Below, piece after piece: positions 52,896-61,124 of a DNA stretch of 64,000 nt. Made by a program: the position numbers and the translations under genes. The stretch's first letter is position 1; every line of letters begins with the position of its first letter. Location of the stretch: assembly GCF_003696265.1 (NCBI RefSeq), contig NZ_RFFH01000017.1:62001-126000 (forward strand), read 5' to 3'. The notes beneath the pieces were generated by a model. That model ran no database searches. It was given only the letters and a program-made list of their open reading frames with translations, and was not told the origin of the DNA. The DNA comes from Nocardia stercoris (GTDB lineage Bacteria; Actinomycetota; Actinomycetes; Mycobacteriales; Mycobacteriaceae).

Positions 52896-54088
52896 GGGCG
52901 CGCGATCCGATCCGACTCCCCCGCGATCGCCGCGGGGCGATGACCGGGACCCTTGGTGGTGTAGGCCGAGCCGGGCTTGCGAGCCTCGTTGCGGATTCCC
53001 ATGACCGCCCCCTTGCTGGCCAGTTCTTTGATCGGCACACCCCAGCGGCCGCGCAGGTACATGTTCTTGTTGGTGTCGTCGCGCCGGGTGAACTGCACGG
53101 TGGCGGCCTTGCGGCCGAGACTGACACCGGCGCCGACGAATCCGATGTTCTGGTTGACCGGCGCGACACCCGCTACGAGAGCCAGCACCGTGTCGGCGGC
53201 GTGCAGCCCCAGCGGCGCGGCCGCCTGGCAGCTCATGCGCAGCGCCCGGCCCGAGGGCGCGGCCGAGTCCCCGGCCGCGACGATCCGGTCGTCGTCGACG
53301 CTGACCAGGGCCTCGTCGGTGAGCAGCCGGCCGGCCTCGTCGGTCCGCAGGCCACTGGCCGCGGCCAACTCCGGGACGCCGAAGCCGCAGGTCCAGATCG
53401 TGACCGCGCTCGGCAGGACGGTCCCGTCGGTGAGCACCACCGAATCCGGCCCGACCTCGGCCACCCGCTCCTGCTCCAGGACCTCGACGGCATGCTTGCC
53501 GAACCATCGGGCCACCGATCGACGGGCCGGCGCCGAAAACGTCGGCGCCAGCTGTGCACCGCAGACCAGGGTGACCTTGCGACCCTGGTCGGCAAGCTCG
53601 GCGGCCGTTTCGATGCCGGTGGACCCGCCACCGACGACGGTGACCGAGGCGTCGGCCGGCGCCCGGTCGATCGCCGCCCGCAGCCGCTGTGCGTGCTCCC
53701 ACTCCCCGATCGGATAGGCGAATTCGGCCGAGCCGGGCACCGCGGCGGGAATGGCCGCCGTGCTGCCGACGGCGTAGATCAGATAGTCGTAGCCGAGGGT
53801 GCGTCCCGAGGCCAGATGCACCTTGCGGGCGTCGGCGTCGATGCGGGTCGCCCGGTCCACCAGTAGGGTGACGCGGTCGCCGAGCAGGGTGCCGTAGTCG
53901 AGGGTCGCGTTCCGGGTGCCCGCCACGTACTGGTGCAGCCGAATCCGTTCGACGAACTGCGGGCGCGGGTTCACCAGGGTCACCTTCACCCCCGGCCTGG
54001 CCAGGAGGCGGTTGGCCGCGCCGGTCCCGGCGTAGCCGCCGCCGATCACGACGACGTTCACGGTGGCGATGTCTGTGTATGTAGTCAT
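52892..54088 (-). CDS. FAD-dependent NAD(P)/FAD oxidoreductase (NDH-2-like)
   Basis: 398 residues. FAD-binding VVVIGGGYAGTGAANRLL near residue 11, NAD-binding VTVVGGGSTGIETAAELADQ near 155, and IVAAGDSAAPSGRALRMSC near 280 (FAD-binding aspartate) follow type II NADH dehydrogenase/AIF-like enzymes. There is no C-terminal membrane helix, so it may be a soluble member. I chose ATG 54088. It heads the operon with the ECF41 sigma factor and the SnoaL-like gene, a recurring ECF41 context. Confidence 0.9.
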   Translation of the reverse strand: MTTYTDIATVNVVVIGGGYAGTGAANRLLARPGVKVTLVNPRPQFVERIRLHQYVAGTRNATLDYGTLLGDRVTLLVDRATRIDADARKVHLASGRTLGYDYLIYAVGSTAAIPAAVPGSAEFAYPIGEWEHAQRLRAAIDRAPADASVTVVGGGSTGIETAAELADQGRKVTLVCGAQLAPTFSAPARRSVARWFGKHAVEVLEQERVAEVGPDSVVLTDGTVLPSAVTIWTCGFGVPELAAASGLRTDEAGRLLTDEALVSVDDDRIVAAGDSAAPSGRALRMSCQAAAPLGLHAADTVLALVAGVAPVNQNIGFVGAGVSLGRKAATVQFTRRDDTNKNMYLRGRWGVPIKELASKGAVMGIRNEARKPGSAYTTKGPGHRPAAIAGESDRIARP

Positions 54089-54128
54089 GCCCCTGAGACT
54101 GCGCGCACCCCCTTCGGCATAACGCGGC

Positions 54129-54142
54129 GTGACGGGCGTCAC
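54129..54142. promoter_or_regulatory. Short palindrome upstream of the FAD oxidoreductase
   Basis: GTGACG-GG-CGTCAC, a perfect 6-bp-arm palindrome 41 bases before the oxidoreductase start. It could be an operator or overlap the ECF41 promoter. I could not match an ECF41 consensus with correct spacing. Confidence 0.35.
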
Positions 54143-54298
54143 TGCGCACCGGATAGCGAAGGCGTCGCCGATCAGCGGTATGACGCAGAGTGCGGCACCG
54201 GAGTCCTGTGTCCGGATCGTCTTCGTGCGCACTGTGTCCGGCAGATCGTCCTTCGATCGCGAGCCTGGCCGCACCTGGACCACCGACCTGTTCCGAAG

Positions 54299-54322
54299 GC
54301 CCGCCGGGCGCACCCGGCGGGC
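54299..54322 (-). terminator. Terminator of the secreted hydrolase gene
   Basis: GCCCGCCGGG-cgca-CCCGGCGGGC, a perfect 10-bp stem, 17 bases beyond the hydrolase stop on the minus strand; no U-run. Confidence 0.7.
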
Positions 54323-54339
54323 TGTTCACTCGGTGCCGC

Positions 54340-55332
54340 CTATGGTGTGTCGAGGAATTCGGTGAGCGCTGCGGCGACCGCGGCCGGATCGTCCTCGTGC
54401 ACAATGTGTCCGGCGCCCGCGACGATACACAGCCGCGCGGCCGGCATCCGAGCCCGCAGCGGCGCACCCTGCGCGGGATCGACGACGTGGTCGTGATCGC
54501 CCCAGATCAGGAGAGTGTCCGCCCGAACCGCGCCCGCTTCGGCCTGCACGGCGGCCAGATCCAGGTTGCGGGGCTGCTTCCACATCGCCAGCCGATTCTC
54601 CGGCCGGCTCAGCGGATCCCAATATCGCTGCGCGAGTGTGTCGGTCAGCAGCTCGGGGTGGGCGTAGGCGTCGCGCAGACCGGCCCGGTAGATGTCCTCG
54701 GTCAGCACCGAGGTGGCGAGTTCACCGGCGACCGGCAGCCGCATCAACTGCATGTTCGTGTTCAGCGTGGTGTCGAGAACCAGCGGCGCCAGCAGCGCCA
54801 GCCGATCCACCCGATCGGGATACCGCGCGGCGAAATCCACCGCGACGGAACCGTTCAGGGAATGCGCGAGCACCGATGTGCGGGTGAGCCCGACGGCGTC
54901 GAGGAACTGGCGCAGCGCCTCGGTCATGGCCGGCACGTCGTAACGGAAATCAGGGTCGTGGAGGGTGGTGTATCCGGAGCCCGGCAGATCCACCGCGTAG
55001 ACGGTGTGCCTGGCGGCGAGCGCGGGGATGAGATCGCGATAGGTGTAGGACCACAGCGACCCGCCGGGTAGCAACACGATGGGCGGGCCCTCCCCGGCCC
55101 TGCGGTAGTGGAACCGTGCCACGCCGGTGTCGGCGAACTGCCATCCGTCCACCGGCGACGCGTCGGCCGCCGGCGACGCGTCCGCCGCCGCGACCGGCCC
55201 CGGTCGCGGCGACGCGTCCGCCGCCGCGACCGGGGCCGCCTGGGCCGGGGTGAGTACGGCTGCCGTCAGCAGCGCGGGTGCCATGAGAAGCAGCTGCCAT
55301 CTGCGGCGCTGCGGTGTCCTGTCGATCGACAT
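54340..55332 (-). CDS. Secreted alpha/beta hydrolase
   Basis: 330 residues. Signal peptide: RRRWQLLLMAPALLTAAVLT with an Ala-X-Ala region near residue 33. Then an Asp-Ala-Ser-Pro-rich linker (repeats of DASP around residues 38-62) from a GC-rich tandem repeat at about 55155-55235. The hydrolase has LLPGGSLWSYTYRDL (oxyanion), nucleophile LAHSLNGSVAV (Ser near 165; the second elbow residue is Leu and the fourth Asn-Gly), LLIWGDHDHVVDP (Asp) and GAGHIVHEDDP (His). Probably released outside the cell; the substrate is unknown. ATG 55332 was chosen. Confidence 0.87.
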   Translation of the reverse strand: MSIDRTPQRRRWQLLLMAPALLTAAVLTPAQAAPVAAADASPRPGPVAAADASPAADASPVDGWQFADTGVARFHYRRAGEGPPIVLLPGGSLWSYTYRDLIPALAARHTVYAVDLPGSGYTTLHDPDFRYDVPAMTEALRQFLDAVGLTRTSVLAHSLNGSVAVDFAARYPDRVDRLALLAPLVLDTTLNTNMQLMRLPVAGELATSVLTEDIYRAGLRDAYAHPELLTDTLAQRYWDPLSRPENRLAMWKQPRNLDLAAVQAEAGAVRADTLLIWGDHDHVVDPAQGAPLRARMPAARLCIVAGAGHIVHEDDPAAVAAALTEFLDTP

Positions 55333-55412
55333 GTTCGGTCTGCCTTTCAGCTCGGTCGCAGACTGGACGCCGCCCGCGCCGTGTCCGTAACGCCGACCGG
55401 CTGTGGTTGTCG

Positions 55413-55859
55413 TCACGCGGCCGGATACTGCTGTGGGCTACCGGCATTCGCGCCCCCGGCCGCTAGGTTCAGCCGAGGCGCGCGCTGTACTCGGCTCGGG
55501 AACGCCGGAGGCTGTGCTCGCAGCGCCGAACCGAAAGCCGCGATCAGGCCGCCGTGCACGGCTGCGCCCTGCCAAGCGTCGTTGCCGATGGTGCCCTCGG
55601 CGATGGCGGTGACGTCGACAACCCCCAGCACCGCGTTCAGGACGAGGTTGGCGAGCAGAATGCCGCGGCCGGGGGTGGCCGACCAGTTCGTGATCGCCAG
55701 GGCGACGAGGGTGGCGCCGACAGTACGAGTGGTGAAGATGTCGAATGCGGCAGGATCAGACTTCAAACCGGAGACGGCCGAGCGTGGCGCCAGCAGAGCC
55801 AAGGCGCCGGCGGCGCCCAGGTAGAGGGCCGAACCTCGCAGCAGCAGGCGGGTTTTCAT
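55413..55859 (-). CDS. Small integral membrane protein (DoxX/DUF4267-like)
   Basis: 148 residues with about four hydrophobic segments (ALYLGAAGALALLAPRSAVS; TVGATLVALAITNWSA; GILLANLVLNAVLGVVDVTA; AVHGGLIAAFGSAL) and a proline/alanine-rich tail. Exact family uncertain. ATG 55859 overlaps the end of the upstream dehydrogenase gene by four bases, so both are in one transcript under the divergent TetR gene. Confidence 0.75.
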   Translation of the reverse strand: MKTRLLLRGSALYLGAAGALALLAPRSAVSGLKSDPAAFDIFTTRTVGATLVALAITNWSATPGRGILLANLVLNAVLGVVDVTAIAEGTIGNDAWQGAAVHGGLIAAFGSALRAQPPAFPSRVQRAPRLNLAAGGANAGSPQQYPAA

Positions 55860-56773
55860 CGGACCGGACCCAGGACGGCGTAGTCGACGCCGGTGAGCCG
55901 CTCGGACTCGGCCCACAGGGCGTGCCGGATCTCCGCGTCGGTGCCAGGGGGCGCGATGCGGATCGGGTATCCACGAGCACGCAGTGGTGGCCGGCCGTCG
56001 GGCGCGTAATAGTCGCCGCCGCGGGCCTCCGGATCGGTGGCAGCGCGCAACACCACCCGAGCGCCCGCGCTCGCGTCGGGTTGACCGAGCAGCTTGGTGA
56101 TCGCCAGTGTCGCCAGCCGAGTCGCACCACGGACGTGGCGGACCAAGTCGGTCGGTGTGACGCCGGGTTCCAGTGCGACCGCGATCGTTTCCGCGCCGGC
56201 CCCGGCCAGTCGTTGGTTCAGTTCCAGGGCGTACAGCAGGTTGGCGAGCTTGGACTGCGCGTAGGCCGGGATCGGCCGATACCTTCGTTGCCGGAAATGC
56301 AGGTCCGCAGGATCGATCACGCCTTGCCGATTGGCCTAACTGCTGACCACGACGACACGCGAGCCGGGCACGTCTACCATCCGTTCCAGTAGCAGGCCGA
56401 TGAACGCGAAGTGACCGAGATGGTTTGTGCCGAACTGTAATTCGAAGCCGTCGGCGGTGACTGCGGCCGGCGTCATCATCACCCCGGCGTTGGCGACGAG
56501 CAGGTCCACCCGCGAGAACTGGTCCTTGATCCGCTGCGCTGCGCTGTGGATCGAGTCCAGAGAAGCGAGATCGATTCGGCAGGTGACCACCGATTCCCCG
56601 ATCGCAGCTGCCGCCCGCTCGGCTTTGCTGTCGTCACGGCAGGCGAGCACCACGGTGGCCCCGCATTCGGCGAGGACCTTCGCCGTCTCCCATCCGATCC
56701 CGGTGTTCGCGCCCGTGATCACCGCCGTCCGGCCGCGCTGGTCTCCGACATTCGCTGTGGTCCACCGAGTCAT
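55856..56773 (-). pseudogene. Short-chain dehydrogenase interrupted by an in-frame amber codon
   Basis: Retinol-dehydrogenase-like SDR. From ATG 56773 it reads TAVITGANTGIGWETAKVLA, VDLLVANAGVMMTPAAVTAD, FGTNHLGHFAFIGLLLERM and VVVVSS, then TAG (56336-56338); the same frame continues ANRQGVIDPADLHFRQRRYR and the catalytic YAQSKLANLLYALELNQRL to the normal stop at 55856. Homologues usually have Leu or another residue at the stop, a one-base change. Termination removes the catalytic Tyr/Lys, so the truncated product would be dead. It is coupled to the membrane gene and divergent from a TetR gene. Confidence 0.85.
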
Positions 56774-56794
56774 CGCACCCTCCTGAGGCATAAT

Positions 56795-56838
56795 CGGGAT
56801 AGCCATCCCGGTTACGACTATCCGGGACGGCCATCCCG
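56795..56838. promoter_or_regulatory. Tandem TetR operator pair
   Basis: Two palindromes share CGGGANNGCCATCCCG: CGGGAT-agcc-ATCCCG (56795-56810) and CGGGAC-ggcc-ATCCCG (56823-56838), centred 28 bases apart between the divergent dehydrogenase and TetR genes. Size, symmetry and place fit autoregulating TetR sites that also repress the dehydrogenase transcript. Confidence 0.75.
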
Positions 56839-56862
56839 TTTGTCAATGGATCGAGAGGCGCC

Positions 56863-57438
56863 GTGACCGAACCTGCTGATCGCCCGCTGCGGGCCGACGC
56901 ACAGCGCAACCGCGCGCGCGTCCTGCGTACCGCAGCGGAAGTCTTTGCCGCTGAGGGACTTGCGGTACCGGTGCACGAAATCGCTCGCCGTGCCGGTGTG
57001 GGCACAGGCACGGTGAGCCGTCACTTCCCCACCAAGGAATCCCTCTACGCGGCGGTCCTGCTCGACCGGATGCGGGACCTCAGCACCTACGCCGAGAACC
57101 TGGCCACCGACAACGATCCCGGCACAGCCTTCTTCACGCTCTTCACGCGCTTGGTCCAGGAGGGTGCCACCCATCGCGGCCTGGCAGAAGCTCTCGCGGG
57201 CTCCGGATTCGACGTCGAAGGTGCCGCCACCGCCGCGGACTGCAACGTTTCGGACCGCCTCCGTCGCCTGCTGTCCGATGCCCAACGATTCGGAGCAGTC
57301 CGTTCCGCAATCACCTTCGCGGACCTCAAGGCCCTGATGGCCGGCTGCCTGGCCTACGACGGCCCGGACCCGGACCGGGTCATCGACGTGGTCTGCACCG
57401 GACTGCGAACCGCCGCCCCGGCGAAACCAGAACCGTGA
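56863..57438 (+). CDS. TetR-family transcriptional regulator
   Basis: 191 residues. The N-terminal helix-turn-helix is typical (RNRARVLRTAAEVFAAEGLA, then VHEIARRAGVGTGTVSRHFP and TKESLYAAVLL). A ligand-binding helical domain follows. GTG start at 56863 lies 24 bases after the second palindrome. It likely represses itself and the divergent SDR/membrane-protein operon. Confidence 0.9.
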   Translation: MTEPADRPLRADAQRNRARVLRTAAEVFAAEGLAVPVHEIARRAGVGTGTVSRHFPTKESLYAAVLLDRMRDLSTYAENLATDNDPGTAFFTLFTRLVQEGATHRGLAEALAGSGFDVEGAATAADCNVSDRLRRLLSDAQRFGAVRSAITFADLKALMAGCLAYDGPDPDRVIDVVCTGLRTAAPAKPEP

Positions 57439-57504
57439 CCGACGTGGAGCCGACCTGGATTAGTTCTCGCCGATCCGGTGCGTACGCGGGGACCGGTCGC
57501 GGGC

Positions 57505-57592
57505 ACACCCGCATTGCCGGATCCACTCCGGCTTCGATCGCGCCACGGTGGCGCTCGATCGTGGTGTCGGCCTCCGCGATCCGCTTCCTCAC
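57505..57592 (-). pseudogene. Serine-recombinase coiled-coil fragment
   Basis: About 25 codons reading RKRIAEADTTIERHRGAIEA and GVDPA, matching the coiled coil before the C-terminus of actinobacterial serine recombinases (RIAECDRKLARYRAALDAGADPA). No start, catalytic domain or zinc ribbon survives. It marks a past integration next to the gas-vesicle operon. Confidence 0.5.
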
Positions 57593-57672
57593 CGTCGCCG
57601 CCCAGCATCAGTACCGTCGTCGGTGTTGTGGGCCGTGGAGACCGCACACCCGATCCTCCACACCTCACACTT

Positions 57673-57981
57673 CTACGGGCGATCGATCGCCGCAGGTGGG
57701 AGGAGGGGGCCGAGAGGGCCCAGATCGATGTTGAGGTCCTCCGGTGTGAGTCCGAAGTGTTCGCGTAGTTCGTCCATACGTTGTTCCAGCAACATCAGGG
57801 TGGTGCCGATGCGTTCGACCTGGGCCTCGGTGAGGTCGCCTGCGTCGACTCGGCGTATCGCTTGCCGTTCCATCAGTTGCCGCAGGAGTTCCACCAGGGT
57901 GAGGACCAGCGTTACCAAGCCTCGCTCGACGGATTCCGGGTCGGTGTCGATTCGCGGTGAGATGCCGCCGAACTCAGACAT
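57673..57981 (-). CDS. gvpK: Gas vesicle protein GvpK
   Basis: 102 residues matching GvpK: SPRIDTDPESVERGLVTLVL at the start, then QAIRRVDAGDLTEAQVERIG and MRMDELREHF-type helix. GvpK is needed for vesicle maturation; the exact role is not settled. It is last in the gvp operon, ATG 57981 overlapping the gvpS stop. Confidence 0.93.
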   Translation of the reverse strand: MSEFGGISPRIDTDPESVERGLVTLVLTLVELLRQLMERQAIRRVDAGDLTEAQVERIGTTLMLLEQRMDELREHFGLTPEDLNIDLGPLGPLLPPAAIDRP

Positions 57982-58195
57982 CGGTGATCGACTCCGGTAC
58001 ATCGTCGGTCGCGGACTCGGCCGGTGCGTACAGGGTGCTGATCGAGGAGATGAGGGCACGCAACGAGATCTGGACCAGGTCGACGTCGGCGATGGCGAGT
58101 TTGATGTCGCCGGAAATGACTACGCCACCGGCCAGTACGCGGTCCAGTAGATCCACCAGCGCGATGCGCCGGTCGGCGTCGACGGCCCGGCTCAT
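57974..58195 (-). CDS. gvpS: GvpS/GvpJ-type gas vesicle protein
   Basis: 73 residues, a short GvpA-fold paralogue: IALVDLLDRVLAGGVVISGD then IKLAIADVDLVQISLRALIS. The actinobacterial gvpS position (between gvpL and gvpK) supports the name; it could also be called gvpJ/gvpM. Overlaps gvpL (ATG 58195) and gvpK. Confidence 0.85.
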   Translation of the reverse strand: MSRAVDADRRIALVDLLDRVLAGGVVISGDIKLAIADVDLVQISLRALISSISTLYAPAESATDDVPESITDV

Positions 58196-58983
58196 TCCGA
58201 CCCTCGCTGGACGCCTGCGAACGAATACGGTGGCCACGGCCCGGTGAGCTCGAGCCGGATACCCGCAAATTCGGCGTCGAGCGTCGCTACCGTCGCGCTG
58301 AAGTCCTCGGTTCGGTCGTCGTCCACGAGGTATGTTCCGTTGAGTACCACCCAATCCGAGCGGCCGCTGACCGCCGGGTCGGTCAACGGTTGACGTCGCC
58401 CGGCAACAGCGTGACGCACCAAACGATCGTGAATTTCGTCCGCCTGCTGTGCCGCGTCCCGTTCGACGGTCTCCTGCGCGGACAGTTGCGCGCGCCGGCG
58501 GGCCAGGTACGCCGCACCCGGCGTCATCGTGCCGGCTTCGCCGATCCTGGCACCGGCAACAGCGGCCGTGAGTGCGGCGCGATCGCCATAAGCCCGCACG
58601 CCCCACTCCGTACGACCGCTCACCAGCTTCAGCGCCGCGGCGAATTCTGCTCGGCGCTCGCCCAGCAGGGCACGTACGCGGTTGTCGTCGTGGAAGACCG
58701 TGGCCAGCCGGAGCGGAACGACCGGGCCGCTGCGAACCATTGCCGACACCACCGCATCGTGTGCCCGCGCTGTCGCCTCCAGCCAGTCCAGATCCTCGAA
58801 GTTCCGGCGCAGCTGTTGTTCCCCGAAAACCTCCAGCGGCACTGAGCCCACCACAGCCGTCAGGTCGTCCGAAACGACGGCCCGCAACGGCTCGCCCGCG
58901 ACTCCGGTCAGTTCGGCGGGATCGGGGTGGCCGTCGTGGCGGGGTGCCACCACGTACAGCCACACTGCGAAACCGGCGGTCAC
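58192..58983 (-). CDS. gvpL: Gas vesicle protein GvpL/GvpF family
   Basis: 263 residues from GTG 58983 (overlapping the gvpJ stop). AVWLYVVAPRHDGHP replaces the usual VYGIV start of the family; the rest fits: VVPLRLATVFHDDNRVRALL, TEWGVRAYGDRAALTAA and DWVVLNGTYLVDDDRTEDF. GvpF/L proteins help nucleate or assemble the shell. Second GvpF/L copy in the operon, as in Streptomyces-type clusters. Confidence 0.9.
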   Translation of the reverse strand: MTAGFAVWLYVVAPRHDGHPDPAELTGVAGEPLRAVVSDDLTAVVGSVPLEVFGEQQLRRNFEDLDWLEATARAHDAVVSAMVRSGPVVPLRLATVFHDDNRVRALLGERRAEFAAALKLVSGRTEWGVRAYGDRAALTAAVAGARIGEAGTMTPGAAYLARRRAQLSAQETVERDAAQQADEIHDRLVRHAVAGRRQPLTDPAVSGRSDWVVLNGTYLVDDDRTEDFSATVATLDAEFAGIRLELTGPWPPYSFAGVQRGSE

Positions 58984-59366
58984 GATCGTTCGCGTTCGGA
59001 CTCGTGGCCGCGCTCGATAGGCCGATAGCCATCGTTCGCGGACTCCAGTTGGGCGATCCGGTCGCGCAGTTGCCTGTTCTCGAGTTCGAGATCCGGCTGC
59101 TGCCGTTCCAGCGTGCGAGCCTTGCTGTTGAGCCAGGGATCGGCCTCCCACCAATCGATGCCCACAGCCTTGGCCGTTTCCAAGGAGGCGATCACCAAAC
59201 GCAATTTGATGGTGAGCAGCTCGATGTCGAGGAGGTTCACCTGGATATCGCCGGCGATCACCAGTCCCTTGTCGAGTACTCGCTCCAGGATATCGGCGAG
59301 ATTTGTGGATTGGTGCCCGCCCCCATAGGGCTGCGGTACAGACGAACCGCCTCCGACCACCGTCAT
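58980..59366 (-). CDS. gvpJ: Gas vesicle protein GvpJ
   Basis: 128 residues. GvpA-like core STNLADILERVLDKGLVIAG and IELLTIKLRLVIASLETAKA, then the actinobacterial GvpJ-type GIDWWEADPWL and a charged coiled coil (LELENRQLRDRIAQLESAND). A minor shell or tip component. ATG 59366 overlaps the gvpO stop. Confidence 0.9.
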   Translation of the reverse strand: MTVVGGGSSVPQPYGGGHQSTNLADILERVLDKGLVIAGDIQVNLLDIELLTIKLRLVIASLETAKAVGIDWWEADPWLNSKARTLERQQPDLELENRQLRDRIAQLESANDGYRPIERGHESERERS

Positions 59367-59698
59367 CGTCGCTCACCCGGCTCGATGTCGGTACTGCCAC
59401 GGCTGAAGCGTTTGATTCTGCGGTACGCGAGCAGATTCTCGTCGAAATCGATTTCCACCTCGTAGAGCGCCAGTATGTCCGCGGACGAGGGAATGCGGCG
59501 ATCCTCGAGTGCCTCGATCTCCACGAGCCAACCCTCGTCGATCGGTTGCACCCTGGTGACGCCCTGAACGTCTTTCGAGGTCAGGTTCACAAGGCGATCG
59601 ACCGCCACCGCGGCCGCCTCCTCCGCGGTCAGGTCCGGCTGTTCATCCGGTGCCGAGCGAGCAGCGTCGGAGTCATCGGAAATGGTGTCGCGGGCCAT
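59363..59698 (-). CDS. gvpO: Gas vesicle protein GvpO
   Basis: 111 residues. The C-terminal part matches GvpO (VQPIDEGWLVEIEALEDRRI, then YEVEIDFDENLLAYRRIKRF). GvpO is essential for gas-vesicle formation in some species and may influence expression. I chose ATG 59698, five bases after GGAG; an upstream GTG is less well placed. Its place between gvpG and gvpJ is less usual than at the operon start. Confidence 0.9.
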   Translation of the reverse strand: MARDTISDDSDAARSAPDEQPDLTAEEAAAVAVDRLVNLTSKDVQGVTRVQPIDEGWLVEIEALEDRRIPSSADILALYEVEIDFDENLLAYRRIKRFSRGSTDIEPGERR

Positions 59699-59700
59699 CG

Positions 59701-59955
59701 TCACTCCTTCCGGTCTGTCGCCACGCCTTTCTCGGGGCCGGTCATGCGATCCAGGACCTCTTGCTGCACTTGCTCGGCCTCGTCGGGGGACAGCTCACCG
59801 GTCGCTACGGCGCGGTCGATTTCCTCGAGCTCGCGCCGCAGATTCTTCGGGTCATGTAGTTGCTGTTCGACCTCGTCTTGGATCAGTTCGCTCACCCAGA
59901 TCACGCCGCGAACCGGCGCGAAGGGCAACGAGACGACCCAGGTGAGCAGTCCCAT
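59701..59955 (-). CDS. gvpG: Gas vesicle protein GvpG
   Basis: 84 residues: LLTWVVSLPFAPVRGVIWVS at the N-terminus and LRRELEEIDRAVATGELSPD after it, the standard GvpG. An accessory assembly protein. Three bases separate its start from the gvpF stop, and it lies just before gvpO. Confidence 0.93.
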   Translation of the reverse strand: MGLLTWVVSLPFAPVRGVIWVSELIQDEVEQQLHDPKNLRRELEEIDRAVATGELSPDEAEQVQQEVLDRMTGPEKGVATDRKE

Positions 59956-59958
59956 GCC

Positions 59959-60720
59959 TCACCCCTGGGGTGCTCGCTTCGTGACGAAGTCGTAGGCCGC
60001 CATCGGGCCGAGCAGGTCCAGCTCTACCCTGCCTTCCCACTCCGCCATGAGCCGACGCAACGCTTCCTCCAGCTCTTTCCTCCGAGCCGATTCGATCAGC
60101 ACCGCGAGATGGACGGCGTCCTCCTCGTCGCTGGGATCGCGCTGGTTGACCAGCACGTCGAGCTGCTCGAGTTCGGAGATCACCGTCGCGGTGTCCTCTG
60201 CTCGCTTGACTTCGACAGCCCGATTGATCAGCTCGCCCAAAGCGATTCGCTCATTTCGGGTGGCATCCTCCGGTTTGCCGTGGATCTCGTCCTTCAATCG
60301 GGCGGCTTCGGCATTCTCGTCGAGTAGTTCCCGCAAGATCGCCTCTTCGACATAGCGCCCTCTGATCACGAACTGGGCCCGGCCCTCGAGTTCCTGCAGC
60401 GCGGCGCGGAATTCGTCCTCGTTCGCCTCGAGCAGTTCGTTCTCCACCGCATCCGTATCGGTCATCACCGCACCGAACCGCAGCGGCAGCACCGGAGCGA
60501 CGGCGGCCGATCCGTCCAGCAGTTCGGCATGCGCGGTGAGATCCTGGGGCGTGCCCAGCGGCCGATCGGACTCGAGCGCACTGACCAGCGCGGCGATCTC
60601 GCCGTGCCGCACCGTCGCGACCTTCCCCGGCGGATCGCCGACTCCGGTCGCATCTTCTTCGGGTTCGACGTCGGCGGGCACGATTCCGTAGACGTATACC
60701 GCTGTCGAGTCGGCAGCCAT
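59959..60720 (-). CDS. gvpF: Gas vesicle protein GvpF/GvpL family
   Basis: 253 residues: AVYVYGIVPADVEPEEDATG, VAPVLPLRFGAVMTDTDAVE and GRAQFVIRGRYVEEAILREL are family-typical, ending LDLLGPMAAYDFV. GvpF is an accessory protein attached to the growing shell. Start ATG 60720 is within the gvpA stop (TGATG) behind GAGGAGG. Together with GvpL at 58192 it makes the pair usual for actinobacteria. Confidence 0.93.
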   Translation of the reverse strand: MAADSTAVYVYGIVPADVEPEEDATGVGDPPGKVATVRHGEIAALVSALESDRPLGTPQDLTAHAELLDGSAAVAPVLPLRFGAVMTDTDAVENELLEANEDEFRAALQELEGRAQFVIRGRYVEEAILRELLDENAEAARLKDEIHGKPEDATRNERIALGELINRAVEVKRAEDTATVISELEQLDVLVNQRDPSDEEDAVHLAVLIESARRKELEEALRRLMAEWEGRVELDLLGPMAAYDFVTKRAPQG

Positions 60721-61124
60721 CACTCCTCCTCGCGTTCGGCCTTGCGCGCTTTCTCGCGCTTTCCCTGTACGTCACCGAGAAAGTCGGTGACCTTTTCGCC
60801 TGCTGCCTCGAGTGCGCCCTTCGTCTTGTGCTTCGACGCGCCTTCGGTGACGTCGCCGACGATGTCGGTCAAGCCCTTCGGCTCGTTGCTCGAGATCTCG
60901 AGCCGGTTCACGGCCTCGGCGAATCGCAGATACGTGTCGACACTGGCGACCACGACGCGCGCGTCTACGGTCACCAGTTCGATGCCGACCAGCGACACTC
61001 GGGCGAACGCGTCGATAACCAGGCCTTTGTCGAGAATGGTGTCCACGACATCGGCCAGGCTGGAAGAGTTCGGACGCGCCAACGTGCTGGTTCCGCCGCC
61101 TGCGCCCGCGGGTTCGATGCTCAT
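60720..61124 (-). CDS. gvpA: Gas vesicle structural protein GvpA
   Basis: 134 residues. The shell-forming core is SSLADVVDTILDKGLVIDAF, VSLVGIELVTVDARVVVASV and DTYLRFAEAVNRLE, close to other actinobacterial GvpA proteins, followed by a charged C-terminal extension of about 55 residues (LEAAGEKVTDFLGDVQGKRE). The main rib-forming protein. It is preceded by the SRPBCC gene, its ATG overlapping that stop (TGATG). Confidence 0.94.
   Translation of the reverse strand: MSIEPAGAGGGTSTLARPNSSSLADVVDTILDKGLVIDAFARVSLVGIELVTVDARVVVASVDTYLRFAEAVNRLEISSNEPKGLTDIVGDVTEGASKHKTKGALEAAGEKVTDFLGDVQGKREKARKAEREEE

Noticed and set aside
34479..56338. Pyrrolysine or programmed readthrough as the cause of the two amber codons
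   Set aside because: No pyl genes or downstream readthrough signals are visible, and the expected residues at the two sites differ (Trp and probably Leu). Nonsense mutation or sequencing error is simpler.
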